Assembly: GCA_029945625.1 (NCBI GenBank)
Contig: JAQSCW010000032.1
Location: 18,611-82,610 of the forward strand
Direction: 5' to 3'
DNA length: 64,000 bases
Source of the DNA: a bacterium
GTDB taxonomy: Bacteria; Bacteroidota; Bacteroidia; B-17B0; Aurantibacillaceae
The stretch's first letter is position 1. Each line of letters begins with the position of its first letter. The position numbers and the translations under genes were made by a program. Under the pieces are notes generated by a model. It ran no database searches and was not told where the DNA came from. It worked only from the letters and a program-made list of their open reading frames with translations. Below are positions 38,231 to 47,078 of the stretch, piece by piece.

Positions 38231-39508
38231 ATGTCTACACAAACTGTAAATGCACCTCAGGCACACCAAGTAAGTATGTTTGAAGCTGTTTTAGCACGCC
38301 TTGATGAGGCTGCCAGAATTATGAATCTGAGTCCTGAAGTGGCCCTCGTTCTAAAGAATCCACAAAAACAAGTTAAAGTTAGTTTGCCCGTAATGATGGA
38401 TTCGGGTAAAATTCAGGTATTCGCCGGCTACCGCACGGTGCACAGCACCCATTTGGGGCCGAGTAAAGGTGGTATTCGTTATGCCATGGATGTTAATGCC
38501 GATGAAGTAATGGCACTTGCTGCCTGGATGAGTTTTAAGTGTGCCGTAGCCAACCTGCCTTTTGGTGGAGCTAAAGGTGGAATTAAATTAGATCCCCGCA
38601 AGCACAGCATTGGAGAATTGGAGCGCATTAGCCGTGCTTATGCGGTGGCTATGAAAGATGTGTTTGGTGTAAATAAAGATATTCCTGCTCCCGATATGGG
38701 TACAAGTGGCCGTGAAATGGCTTGGATTTTGGATGAGTTCAATAAAAATACCGGCGAAGATAGTCCGGGTGTAATCACCGGAAAACCGGTGGCTGTAGGT
38801 GGTTCACTTGGAAGAGATGCTGCTACAGGACGTGGCGTAATGGTGAATACACTCGCTGCTCTTATGAAAATGAATTTGAACCCCAAGCAAGTAACAGCAG
38901 TAGTTCAGGGTTTTGGTAACGTGGGTTCACATGCCGCGCGCCTTCTAGCTGAAAAAGGTATTAAAATAGTTGGAATTGGTGACCATAGTGCCGCCTATTA
39001 CAACGAAAAAGGAATTGATATTGCAGCAGCTATCGATTTTGTTGCGAAAAACGATAGAAACCTGAAAGGCTTTACGGGCGGTACCGAAATAGATAAGGAT
39101 GAATTGCTGATGAGCAAATGCGACGTGTTAGTTCCCGCTGCTTTGCAAAATGTAATCACCCTTGAAAACGCCGGTAAAATCCAAGCCAAATTAATTGTGG
39201 AAGGTGCAAACGGTCCTACCGTGCCCGAAGCTGACGCGATTCTGAATGAAAAGAAGATCATTTGTATTCCCGATATTCTTGCCAACGCCGGCGGTGTAAC
39301 AGTTAGTTATTTCGAATGGGTACAAAATAAGGCGGGTTATTACTGGAACGAAGAAGAAGTAAATGCCAGACATGACTATAAAATGGAAATTGCATTTGAA
39401 GCAGTGTGGAACAACTCTAAAAAGTTTAATACCAGCATGCGCTTGGCGGCTTATATCACCGCCCTCACTAAACTTGAGCAAGGAGTAATTTTAAAAGGCG
39501 CATACTAA
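38231..39508 (+). CDS. Glu/Leu/Phe/Val dehydrogenase (glutamate dehydrogenase type)
   Basis: 425 residues, hexameric class. The substrate-binding region GPSKGGIRYAMDVNADEVMAL followed by LPFGGAKGGIKLDP carries the catalytic lysines, PAPDMGTSGREM the active-site Asp, and VQGFGNVGSHAARLLAEKG the dinucleotide-binding loop. It interconverts glutamate and 2-oxoglutarate plus ammonia; cofactor preference cannot be read confidently. The start is the ATG at 38231 (STQTVNAPQ), downstream of a promoter; an upstream in-frame extension is unlikely to be coding. It ends at a very strong terminator. Confidence 0.93.
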   Translation: MSTQTVNAPQAHQVSMFEAVLARLDEAARIMNLSPEVALVLKNPQKQVKVSLPVMMDSGKIQVFAGYRTVHSTHLGPSKGGIRYAMDVNADEVMALAAWMSFKCAVANLPFGGAKGGIKLDPRKHSIGELERISRAYAVAMKDVFGVNKDIPAPDMGTSGREMAWILDEFNKNTGEDSPGVITGKPVAVGGSLGRDAATGRGVMVNTLAALMKMNLNPKQVTAVVQGFGNVGSHAARLLAEKGIKIVGIGDHSAAYYNEKGIDIAAAIDFVAKNDRNLKGFTGGTEIDKDELLMSKCDVLVPAALQNVITLENAGKIQAKLIVEGANGPTVPEADAILNEKKIICIPDILANAGGVTVSYFEWVQNKAGYYWNEEEVNARHDYKMEIAFEAVWNNSKKFNTSMRLAAYITALTKLEQGVILKGAY

Positions 39509-39527
39509 ATATAACAAATTGATATTA

Positions 39528-39570
39528 AAGCACTTAAACTTTTATTAGTAAAGTTTAAGTGCTTTTTTCT
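39528..39570 (+). terminator. Strong intrinsic terminator after glutamate dehydrogenase
   Basis: A perfect 15-bp stem (AAGCACTTAAACTTT, 39528-39542, with its complement at 39550-39564), a 7-base loop, and a T-rich tail. Confidence 0.95.
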
Positions 39571-39582
39571 TTTAAAATAAAG

Positions 39583-39590
39583 TAATTTTG
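39583..39590 (+). promoter_or_regulatory. -7 box upstream of plsY
   Basis: TAATTTTG is an exact TAnnTTTG match, directly after the terminator and 28 bp before the GTG start of plsY. Confidence 0.45.
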
Positions 39591-39618
39591 CTGAGATTGC
39601 TTTAGCTATTACTAACGC

Positions 39619-40242
39619 GTGATTCCATTACTGCTTTTCATTGCTTATTTGTTGGGTTCCATTCCTACTTCGGTGTGGATTGGAAGGTATTTTTATAATA
39701 TTGATGTGAGAGAGTTTGGCAGTGGCAATGCCGGTGCCACCAATACCTTTCGGGTACTTGGAAAAGCTGCCGGTATTCCGGTTCTCACCATTGATATTTC
39801 AAAGGGTGCTCTTGCAGTAGCTCTGGCTTACCTCAGTGGTTTTGCGGTGGGGAGCGATGAGTTTATTAATTTGCAGTTGGGGCTTGGCGTTGCAGCGCTG
39901 GTAGGTCATATATTTCCGGTGTTTGCAGGCTTCAGAGGAGGGAAAGGGGTGGCCACCATCTTGGGAATTGTGGTGTGCATCGTTCCAATTCCTTGTATCT
40001 ATGCCTTACTAATTTTTTTAGTGGTACTGTTTATTAGCCGCATCGTATCACTCTCCTCCATGTTAGCAGGCATTGCTTTTCCCATTATCTTAAACCTTGT
40101 TTTTGGCAATACCAATCCCATTCTCACCGCTTTCTCCGTCATCGTGGCACTTCTGCTCATCATCACTCATAGAAGAAACATCCAGCGTCTCCTCAAAAAA
40201 GAGGAAAAAAAGATCCGTTTGTTTCCCTCGCAAAAACTATAG
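39619..40242 (+). CDS. plsY: Glycerol-3-phosphate acyltransferase PlsY
   Basis: Inner-membrane enzyme that transfers the acyl group of acyl-phosphate to glycerol-3-phosphate, the first step of phospholipid synthesis. 207 residues, about five TM helices. The three loop motifs are intact: FGSGNAGATNTFRVLGK, FRGGKGVATILG and ITHRRNIQRLLKKEE. The start is GTG, giving the standard IPLLLFIAYLLGSIPTSVW N terminus. plsX is not in the window. Confidence 0.96.
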   Translation: MIPLLLFIAYLLGSIPTSVWIGRYFYNIDVREFGSGNAGATNTFRVLGKAAGIPVLTIDISKGALAVALAYLSGFAVGSDEFINLQLGLGVAALVGHIFPVFAGFRGGKGVATILGIVVCIVPIPCIYALLIFLVVLFISRIVSLSSMLAGIAFPIILNLVFGNTNPILTAFSVIVALLLIITHRRNIQRLLKKEEKKIRLFPSQKL

Positions 40243-40341
40243 AGCCTTGCAGCCTTAAGTCGTTGAAGGCATTTTCTTCCTTTTGCAAAAATTAGTAATT
40301 CACATGCCTTCAGATTTACCACTTTTCCTATCTTTGGTAAC

Positions 40342-41655
40342 ATGCGTCACCTCCTCTTTTACGTCTTCCTACTCTTAAGTTTTCCGGTTACCTTCCTCGC
40401 ACAGGATAAAACTACAAGCGATGAAGATTATGTGGGCGACAATACGCTGAAGTACGATGATTATACCTACAAGCCAGGAATTAAAACAGTGATGTTTCAC
40501 GAAAGCAGTTGGGATTATGCCGCACCCATCATTTCGCTCAACACAAACATGCAACTGTCTCTGAGTTTCGACGACCTCGACGCCGATCATAAAGATTACT
40601 CTGTCACGTTTATTCATTGCAATGCCGATTGGACCCCGAGTAGTTTGATGCAAACAGAATACATTTCAGGATTCTCAGATCTTAATTTCCTCATTTTTAG
40701 TTCTTCTCAAAATACCTTTCAGCGCTATACACACTACAGCATTTCATTTCCCCAACAAAGTCTGCAGTTTACAAAAAGCGGTAATTATTTAATGTATGTG
40801 TATCTCAATGGTAATCGCGACGACCTGGTACTGAGCCGACGTATGATGGTGTTTGATGATAAAGTGAATTGCGGTGTCACGCTTCGCCAGCCAATTGGCG
40901 GAGCGGACCGATTCGGAAAACAACAACTCGATTTGGTTATTTCACCACAGGGCTACGATATTACCAATCCTTTCCGCGACCTCAACGTGGTGATCACCCA
41001 AAATAACCGATGGGACAATGCAGTCACCGACATCAAACCCACTTTTGTAAATGGCACACAGCTGGTGTATTCGCTCGACGAAAAAAGTACTTTCAATGGC
41101 GGTAACGAGTTTCGGTTTTTCGACATGCGCAGTCTTAAATTTCTGACTGAAAAAGTGAAAGATGTGTACCGCGATGCTAATTTTCAAAATCATGTGGTCA
41201 TCTATCCTGATCCTCCGCGCGCGTCAAAAGCCTATTTGTTTTATAATGATTTCAACGGCAACTTCCTGATCAGAAATACCGAAACCATTGGCGATATGGA
41301 TGTACAGGCCGATTATGTCTACGTTGATTTTTTTCTCCCTTATCCCGTGGCCGAAGCCACAGGTAATTTTTACATTTTGGGCAAACTTACCGATTGGCGT
41401 TTAAATAAGTTCAGTAAAATGACCTACAACGATGTTCGTTTAGGTTACGAAGCCAAGTTATTCCTTAAACAGGGGTATTACAATTACATTTATGTGTTGA
41501 GTAGCGATACAAAAAAAGGTGGTGACGAAACCATTGCTGAGGGAAGTTATTGGGATACAGAGAATGATTATAACATTTTGGTATACCATCGCAAATTTGG
41601 CACGTATTACGATCAGTTGATCGGGTATAAAAAGATAAATACGCTCAGAAAATAG
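40342..41655 (+). CDS. Type IX secretion Plug protein (DUF5103)
   Basis: 437 residues with a signal peptide (LLFYVFLLLSFPVTFLAQ). It matches DUF5103, whose Flavobacterium member was seen in cryo-EM structures closing the empty SprA channel. Visible family segments: GIKTVMFHESSWDYAAPIIS, LSFDDLDADHKDYSVTFIHC, and a C-terminal DGSYWDTENDY-like region (EGSYWDTENDYNILVYHR). It is encoded far from sprA in this window (about 36 kb away). Convergent with ruvC; the two stops abut. Confidence 0.88.
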   Translation: MRHLLFYVFLLLSFPVTFLAQDKTTSDEDYVGDNTLKYDDYTYKPGIKTVMFHESSWDYAAPIISLNTNMQLSLSFDDLDADHKDYSVTFIHCNADWTPSSLMQTEYISGFSDLNFLIFSSSQNTFQRYTHYSISFPQQSLQFTKSGNYLMYVYLNGNRDDLVLSRRMMVFDDKVNCGVTLRQPIGGADRFGKQQLDLVISPQGYDITNPFRDLNVVITQNNRWDNAVTDIKPTFVNGTQLVYSLDEKSTFNGGNEFRFFDMRSLKFLTEKVKDVYRDANFQNHVVIYPDPPRASKAYLFYNDFNGNFLIRNTETIGDMDVQADYVYVDFFLPYPVAEATGNFYILGKLTDWRLNKFSKMTYNDVRLGYEAKLFLKQGYYNYIYVLSSDTKKGGDETIAEGSYWDTENDYNILVYHRKFGTYYDQLIGYKKINTLRK

Positions 41656-42210
41656 TTACACCCGTTTTGGGTTATCCGTAACAAAAGCCTTCCAGCCCGA
41701 ATACGATTTGCCGCTTATTTTGCCCTGTTTGTTCTGGTAATAATGACACAAAGCTGCACCCATGGCATCGGTTGCATCGAGGTAAACATGATCATTTTCG
41801 ATGCCGAGTATGTGTGAAAGCATGGCCGCCACTTGCTCTTTACTTGCATTGCCGTTTCCCGTAATACTCATTTTTATTTTTTTGGGAGAATATTCGGTGA
41901 TTGGAATATTCTTACTCAGTGCGGCCGCAATAGCCACTCCCTGCGCTCTTCCCAGCTTTAACATGGATTGCACATTCTTGCCAAAAAAAGGAGCTTCAAT
42001 GGCCAATTCATCGGGTTTGTACTCTTCTATTAGGGCTATTGTTCTTTCAAAGATCCGTTTTAAGCGGAGGGCATGGTCTTCTACCTTATCTAATTTAATC
42101 ACCCCCAGTCCAAGCGGTTTTAATACACTCTTCTGCACATGCAAGATGCCATAGCCCATTACTAAGGTGCCGGGATCAATGCCTAAAATTACTCTGTCGC
42201 CTGCTGTCAT
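41656..42210 (-). CDS. ruvC: Holliday junction resolvase RuvC
   Basis: 184 residues. Catalytic acidic residues are in ILGIDPGTLVMGYG (Asp), ELAIEAPFFGKNVQS (Glu), and the C-terminal HVYLDATDAMGAALCHYY (two Asp). It cuts four-way junctions made by RecA recombination and works with RuvAB; ruvA is at 4.2 kb. The extra 10 or so C-terminal residues (GWKAFVTDNPKRV) are usual in Bacteroidota. Confidence 0.97.
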   Translation of the reverse strand: MTAGDRVILGIDPGTLVMGYGILHVQKSVLKPLGLGVIKLDKVEDHALRLKRIFERTIALIEEYKPDELAIEAPFFGKNVQSMLKLGRAQGVAIAAALSKNIPITEYSPKKIKMSITGNGNASKEQVAAMLSHILGIENDHVYLDATDAMGAALCHYYQNKQGKISGKSYSGWKAFVTDNPKRV

Positions 42211-42306
42211 GTTATTCGTGCACCCAATCGGAAATATAGCCGATATGTAAATTATCTAATTTCACAAAGCAATGTTCTGCTTATAGTATGTAAATTTAGG
42301 TCTTAA

Positions 42307-43278
42307 TTGCTGAGCCGAAAAAAAATACTTTCCTTATTTATTAAAATCTCTGTCGGATTAGGAAGCTTTGCTATTGTCTACCTGCGTTTAAAAAACGATT
42401 TCAGTCACGATAAACTTCAGCTCATCTATTTCACTGTTTTTTCACCTATCGGCCTATTGTGTTTTCTGTTTTGTTTGCTCTTAATCCCTCTTAATTGGGG
42501 AATTGAAGCCTATAAATGGAAACTCATTACCGCTCCCATCCAATGGGTAAGTTTTCGCACGGCCTCCAAATCGGTATATAGCGGCGTCTTTTTAGGGAAT
42601 CTGGCACCGGGCCGCGCGACCGAATTTTTGGCAAGAATCATTTTTTTTAAAATTGAAAATCGTCCCAAAATTACTGTTCTACACTTTGTAGGAGGCATGT
42701 TCCAATTGTCGGTCACCATTGTGTTCGGTTTCGTGGCGCTCTTATACAAGCTAAAGGACTTTAGTGGAGACACGTATTGGATGCCCTATGCAGTATCTCT
42801 GAGTGGCGTGATCCTTTTGTTGCTCCTTCTCTTAAGTATATACAAGATTAATTTTATTTTAAATTATATTTCTAAAAAGGTCAGTAAAGATCAGGAGGTG
42901 TTGGATTTCGATTATAAGTTCAAGCCCACAGCCCTCTTGCAACTCTTTGGATTTTCAGTCATACGTTATTCCGTATTCTTTCTACAGTTTTTTCTATTGC
43001 TGTTCCTTTTTGATCGTCATGTGGGCATCAACGTCTATCCCGCTATTGCGCTGTACTTTTTAATAACCACCACCATTCCCATGATTAGTATTCTGGAAGC
43101 TGCGATCCGAACGGCAGTAGCACTTATCGTCTTCAAAAACACCGGCGTCGCTAATGCACCTTTGGCGCTTTCTTCCATTATGATATGGCTGCTCAACATC
43201 ATTCTTCCCAGCATTGTTGGCTATTATTTTCTGGTAAGACAGAATTTTAATTTTAAGATTCGGAATTCAAAAAAATGA
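42307..43278 (+). CDS. Flippase-like membrane protein (LPG synthase TM-region family)
   Basis: 323 residues with about eight TM helices. The pattern IPLNWGIEAYKWKLI, YSGVFLGNLAPGRATEFLAR and late TMs matches the lysylphosphatidylglycerol synthase TM region / UPF0104 family, whose members move lipids or lipid-linked compounds. No ATG is available; the TTG at 42307 is the likely start. The stop overlaps the next gene's ATG by 4 bases, so it is coupled to the GT2 enzyme: a plausible lipid-glycosylating pair. Confidence 0.85.
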   Translation: MLSRKKILSLFIKISVGLGSFAIVYLRLKNDFSHDKLQLIYFTVFSPIGLLCFLFCLLLIPLNWGIEAYKWKLITAPIQWVSFRTASKSVYSGVFLGNLAPGRATEFLARIIFFKIENRPKITVLHFVGGMFQLSVTIVFGFVALLYKLKDFSGDTYWMPYAVSLSGVILLLLLLLSIYKINFILNYISKKVSKDQEVLDFDYKFKPTALLQLFGFSVIRYSVFFLQFFLLLFLFDRHVGINVYPAIALYFLITTTIPMISILEAAIRTAVALIVFKNTGVANAPLALSSIMIWLLNIILPSIVGYYFLVRQNFNFKIRNSKK

Positions 43279-44387
43279 GTCTCTTCTTTATACCCGCGTT
43301 CTTGTTACTGTTTGTTTACGGGGTCATTTTACTTTGGCTGGCCCGTGGTTTTAGCAAGACCTCCTGCGAAAAATTTACCGGCGCTGCCAATTTACCGCTT
43401 ACCCTTATAGTATGCGCGCGAAATGAAGAAAAGTCCATCGCTACTTGCATTCGCGGTATTTTACAACAAGATTACGCGCTTCAATTCATTCAATTCATTC
43501 TGGTAAATGATGCCTCTACCGATGCAACGCGCTTACTGGCAGAGAAAGAACTTCAACAATCGGGAATCGATTATACGATACTTAATAATTCGGAGCACCT
43601 CGGAAAAAAGAAAAGTATCACCTCTGCCATTTCACTGGCTAAACACGAATTGCTGGTAATGCGCGATGCCGATACTTTTACCGCTTCCTCAAACTGGTTA
43701 AGTTCGCTGGTCACTTTCTACCTGCATCACACTTCCGATCTCATCATTGCCCCGCTAAAACTCGCTGATGCTAGCGGAGTTCTATGGGCCTTGCAGGCCA
43801 TCGAAAACAATGTTCTAAGCTTAATGGCTGCCGGAAGTGCCTATTACCAAAAACCATTTCTATGCAATGGGGCCAACATGGCATTTAAAAAAAGCGTGTT
43901 TCAAAAAGTAGGCGGCTTTGCGCGTCACGCACAAATCCCATCGGGAGATGACGTTCTATTTATGGAAGATGTAAAAAAGATCGCGGGCTCAAAAATAGAC
44001 TACCTCAAATGTGAAGAGAGTATCGTAAGTACCTACTCCCAGACTTCCTTTGGTCCGCTCCTCCGTCAGAAGGTCCGCTGGGCTTCCAAATTCAAATCGA
44101 ACCAGAACAAATTAAACCGTTTACTGGCTCTGCTCTCGGTTCTGGTGAATGTGTTTTTTTTAATTGCCCTTTGGCAGCTGCTGATGGGAACGGGCGCTCA
44201 ACGTGAATCGGCATTGTTTGTTGTTTTTAAGCTCGTGATTGATTTTTTGTTGTTATTTTTAGCTTCAAGTTCTATTAAAAACAAACATGTATGGTGGTAT
44301 GTAATTCCAATCTCTTTCCTATATCCTTTTTACGCCGGCATCATCGCCTTGTTATCCGTCATCGCAACACCAAAATGGAATCGCTGA
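43275..44387 (+). CDS. Membrane-anchored family 2 glycosyltransferase
   Basis: 370 residues: one N-terminal TM helix (IPAFLLLFVYGVILLWLA), a GT-A domain (LTLIVCARNEEKSIATCIRG; nucleotide Asp in VNDASTDAT; metal DxD-like VMRDADTF; QxxRW-type RQKVRWASK), then two or three TM helices. It resembles processive or lipid-linked GT2 enzymes. The adjacent flippase-like gene suggests lipid glycosylation, an inference from linkage. Confidence 0.9.
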   Translation: MSLFFIPAFLLLFVYGVILLWLARGFSKTSCEKFTGAANLPLTLIVCARNEEKSIATCIRGILQQDYALQFIQFILVNDASTDATRLLAEKELQQSGIDYTILNNSEHLGKKKSITSAISLAKHELLVMRDADTFTASSNWLSSLVTFYLHHTSDLIIAPLKLADASGVLWALQAIENNVLSLMAAGSAYYQKPFLCNGANMAFKKSVFQKVGGFARHAQIPSGDDVLFMEDVKKIAGSKIDYLKCEESIVSTYSQTSFGPLLRQKVRWASKFKSNQNKLNRLLALLSVLVNVFFLIALWQLLMGTGAQRESALFVVFKLVIDFLLLFLASSSIKNKHVWWYVIPISFLYPFYAGIIALLSVIATPKWNR

Positions 44388-44390
44388 CCC

Positions 44391-45641
44391 GTGTTTTTTT
44401 CTAAGCAACATAAAACAGATCGTCCAGAATCTCCGGGAGCCAAAATCCGGAGACGCTTCCTGCACAATACACCGGCGGTGCTCTCTCTTCTTTTCATTTG
44501 TTTCACCGCCATTATATCGCTGTTGGGGTATCTCATCACACCCGATTCAACGCCATTGGCCAACGATCAAAAACCCGAACTGCATATCAAAGAACCCGGT
44601 TTCGCGACACAATTTCTTTTGGTAACACGTAACGACGAGACAGAGCATGTCACCTTTTTTGAAAAAATGCTTTTCGGTGAAAACAAACCTTTCGCCACCT
44701 ATACCATGCACCATTATGAGTTTAAGGGGCCCGAGATCCTGATCGAAGAATACACCGGGAATACCCCAAATCGCGGGGCCATCACCCGCTTTAACCTCGC
44801 CGATGTGGTGTACGCCTTAAACACCAAACAAGCACCACTCTATGATTCACTTAAAAAGGAATTTCATTTCTACGAATTGGGAAAGAAAGAATTATCCACC
44901 AAATCACAAAATGAATTGCAAAGTACCATTAAAGAAAAATTCATGGTCACTAAAAAATATCTTCTTGGCACCGATCTTCTGGGGCGAGATCTTTTAAGCC
45001 GATTAATGATCGGCACTCGCATCAGCTTATCTGTGGGATTAATCTCTGTTCTCATTTCCATCTTCATTGGCATTTTCCTTGGTGCATTGGCCGGTTATTT
45101 CAGGGGCACTACCGATATCGTTATTACTTGGCTCATCAATGTGATTTGGAGTATTCCTACCTTATTATTGGTTATTGCCATCACGTTTATTCTTGGAAAA
45201 GGTATTTTACAAGTGTTCATCGCCGTGGGCCTCACCATGTGGGTGGATGTGGCTCGCATTGTAAGAGGCCAAGTACTGAGTATTCGCGAAAAAGAATTTG
45301 TTGAAGCCGGAAGAGCGTTAGGTTATACTAATTCGCGGATTATTTTCAAACATATTTTACCAAACGTGATGGGACCGGTTATTGTAATGGCAGCGAGTAA
45401 TTTTGCCTCGGCCATTTTAATGGAAGCCGGGTTGAGTTTCCTGGGAATTGGTGCACAGCCTCCCATGCCAAGTTGGGGCGAGATGATTAGCGCACACCAT
45501 GGCTATATTTTAATGGACAAGGCCTATCTTGTTTTTATACCGGGTTTTGCCATCATGTTATTGGTGCTTTCATTTATGATGGTGGGTAACGGTCTCCGTG
45601 ATGCCATGGATTCAAGGGCCCTGGATGAGGCTCCTATTTAA
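44391..45641 (+). CDS. Oligopeptide/dipeptide ABC transporter permease, OppC/DppC-like
   Basis: 416 residues. The BPD_transp_1 domain occupies about 200-405, after GTDLLGRDLLSRLMIGTRIS; the EAA motif is EFVEAGRALGYTNSRIIFKHILPNVMGP. OppC-type permeases are usually about 300 residues; the excess is a roughly 140-residue segment between TM1 (VLSLLFICFTAIISLLGYL) and TM2, probably periplasmic. Start is GTG, 3 bp after the GT2 stop. Other subunits (OppA, B, D, F) are not in the window. Confidence 0.92.
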   Translation: MFFSKQHKTDRPESPGAKIRRRFLHNTPAVLSLLFICFTAIISLLGYLITPDSTPLANDQKPELHIKEPGFATQFLLVTRNDETEHVTFFEKMLFGENKPFATYTMHHYEFKGPEILIEEYTGNTPNRGAITRFNLADVVYALNTKQAPLYDSLKKEFHFYELGKKELSTKSQNELQSTIKEKFMVTKKYLLGTDLLGRDLLSRLMIGTRISLSVGLISVLISIFIGIFLGALAGYFRGTTDIVITWLINVIWSIPTLLLVIAITFILGKGILQVFIAVGLTMWVDVARIVRGQVLSIREKEFVEAGRALGYTNSRIIFKHILPNVMGPVIVMAASNFASAILMEAGLSFLGIGAQPPMPSWGEMISAHHGYILMDKAYLVFIPGFAIMLLVLSFMMVGNGLRDAMDSRALDEAPI

Positions 45642-45680
45642 CCCAAAACATGCTTTGAAAAAGCAAAGTCTGCGATGTAA

Positions 45681-45731
45681 GTGTTTGTAAGGGTTTCATT
45701 GATATTAAAAGATTCGAAACCCTAACAAACA
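45681..45731 (+). terminator. Long hairpin downstream of the permease gene
   Basis: GTGTTTGTAAGGGTTTC (45681-45697) and GAAACCCTAACAAACAC (45715-45731) pair over 17 bp with one internal mismatch and a 17-base loop. No T-tract follows, so it may be a transcript-stabilising hairpin or a protein site rather than an intrinsic terminator. Confidence 0.5.
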
Positions 45732-45828
45732 CTAAATCGGGATTAACTTTTAAAGGTTCTCTGATGCCGCGTGAAAGATCGTGTGCGGAATTTTTTCGGG
45801 CATGCCCCAGCAAGTGTGCCCGGACATG

Positions 45829-46185
45829 TTAATTTGTAAAAGGCCAGAATTTGACGCTATCGTGGTCGGACGTCCAAATGAGTGTATCACCATTATAAGA
45901 AATTGCAGCAAAATACATCATATCAGTATAGTTTATTTCAATGGAGTCGGAATGCAACCGGTACTTATAGCCATTAAAATGTTCAACATAATGAATGGAG
46001 TCGTTATCTATCCAAAATGTCGCATTGTCTGAATTACCATCGGTCCACGCACCGAGCAATCTGTTCTGCCGCTGTAACGCGGTGGAGTCAGTCACCGATT
46101 TACCGCTTGAACTCTGGTCAACGAGTACCTTTGTAGTACAAAAAGTAAAGCTCAGTGCTAGAAGTGTCCAAATTTTGAGAGCCAT
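45829..46185 (-). CDS. Small secreted lipocalin-like protein
   Basis: About 118 residues with an N-terminal signal (ALKIWTLLALSFTFC). The mature part reads as alternating beta strands (LLGAWTDGNSDNATFWI; LIWTSDHDSVKFWPF), resembling short lipocalin-like domains of Bacteroidota. The lipobox is not canonical, so lipidation is uncertain. A decayed gene of similar layout (GDWKY..., DSIYAEI) lies at 62.6-63.2 kb. Function unknown. Confidence 0.6.
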   Translation of the reverse strand: MALKIWTLLALSFTFCTTKVLVDQSSSGKSVTDSTALQRQNRLLGAWTDGNSDNATFWIDNDSIHYVEHFNGYKYRLHSDSIEINYTDMMYFAAISYNGDTLIWTSDHDSVKFWPFTN

Positions 46186-46703
46186 GTTTTCACGAGTGTG
46201 CATCCTGTAACGCAGGCTGGCAAAGTGCCGACATCCCTGGTACCCTAAATATACAAATTTCCTTCACAATTTAAAACCTTGCAGAGTGTGAGATTGCTGT
46301 AACTCCTTTTAGAAAAGGAACGACGCCGTTTAACCGGGGAGAGAACGTCCCAGGCTATTAAAAAATTCTGAAACACAAATGAGCTTGATTATTCTTGGCG
46401 TTTTTATGGCCGGCCAATCACAAGTCCCATCCTAACTTCTACCCTAGTATCTACCATTTTAAGGGACCGCTGCAGTAATATCAAACATTTTGGGAACCCA
46501 GACAGCCACATATAGCGCAATTACATGAAGGATCTTCATAATTACTGCAACTAATTCAGAAAACGGAAGTGCTTCTACCTTGAGGCCTACAGAGCTATTT
46601 GTAGCGGGAGCTATTTTTAAGAGACGATTCCCTCCCCATTTCACTTTTTTCCAAATCCCCGGAAGAATGTTCTTAAGGTATTTGTAGAAAACATCAAAAA
46701 TAA
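46186..46703. other. Gene-poor accessory DNA
   Basis: About 0.5 kb without a supportable gene. The only items are a short palindrome (CCTTTT-AG-AAAAGG near 46303-46318) and short frames without family resemblance. With the neighbouring pseudogene it looks like decaying DNA. Confidence 0.5.
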
Positions 46704-46881
46704 ATGCGGGTTGAGCTATTTGCGTTCAATGGCAACTTTATCAAAGTTCAGGAACCAGGAGAACGAAATTATAACGTAGATCTGAGCACCGAAACGGCTG
46801 GTATGTATTTTTTTTATTGAAAGGCAAGCTGAGAATGGGAGCACTTATTTTATTGAAAAAATAATTTTAATAGCGTTTTAA
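46704..46881 (+). pseudogene. Frameshifted remnant of a T9SS type A sorting domain
   Basis: The frame from 46704 reads MRVELFAFNGNFIKVQEP, then RNYNVDLSTETAGMYFF, the typical core of the C-terminal secretion signal of T9SS cargo proteins. It breaks at an 8-T tract (46808-46815); shifting by one base restores IERQAENGSTYFIEKI and a stop at 46881. An in-frame stop lies just upstream at 46701, and no cargo domain precedes it. Hence a leftover gene end, not an active gene. Confidence 0.65.
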
Positions 46882-47078
46882 ATTAATGCCCTACTTCATC
46901 CACAACATTTAATCTTAGAATTGATTTTATTAGTATTCCCTTTCATACGTTTCTGTGAATAATGTAAGCTATTCGGCTTTTTATATAAACACAATTTGAT
47001 TTTACAGCGCCACCTTTGCGTGTGGAATTATTTCACAAATGCACTGCCATTTGCAGAACTTAAAATTATCTAAAGAAA

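Noticed and set aside
46459..46644. 61-codon minus-strand frame
   Set aside because: No ribosome-binding or promoter signal, no family resemblance, located in decaying DNA next to a pseudogene on the other strand.
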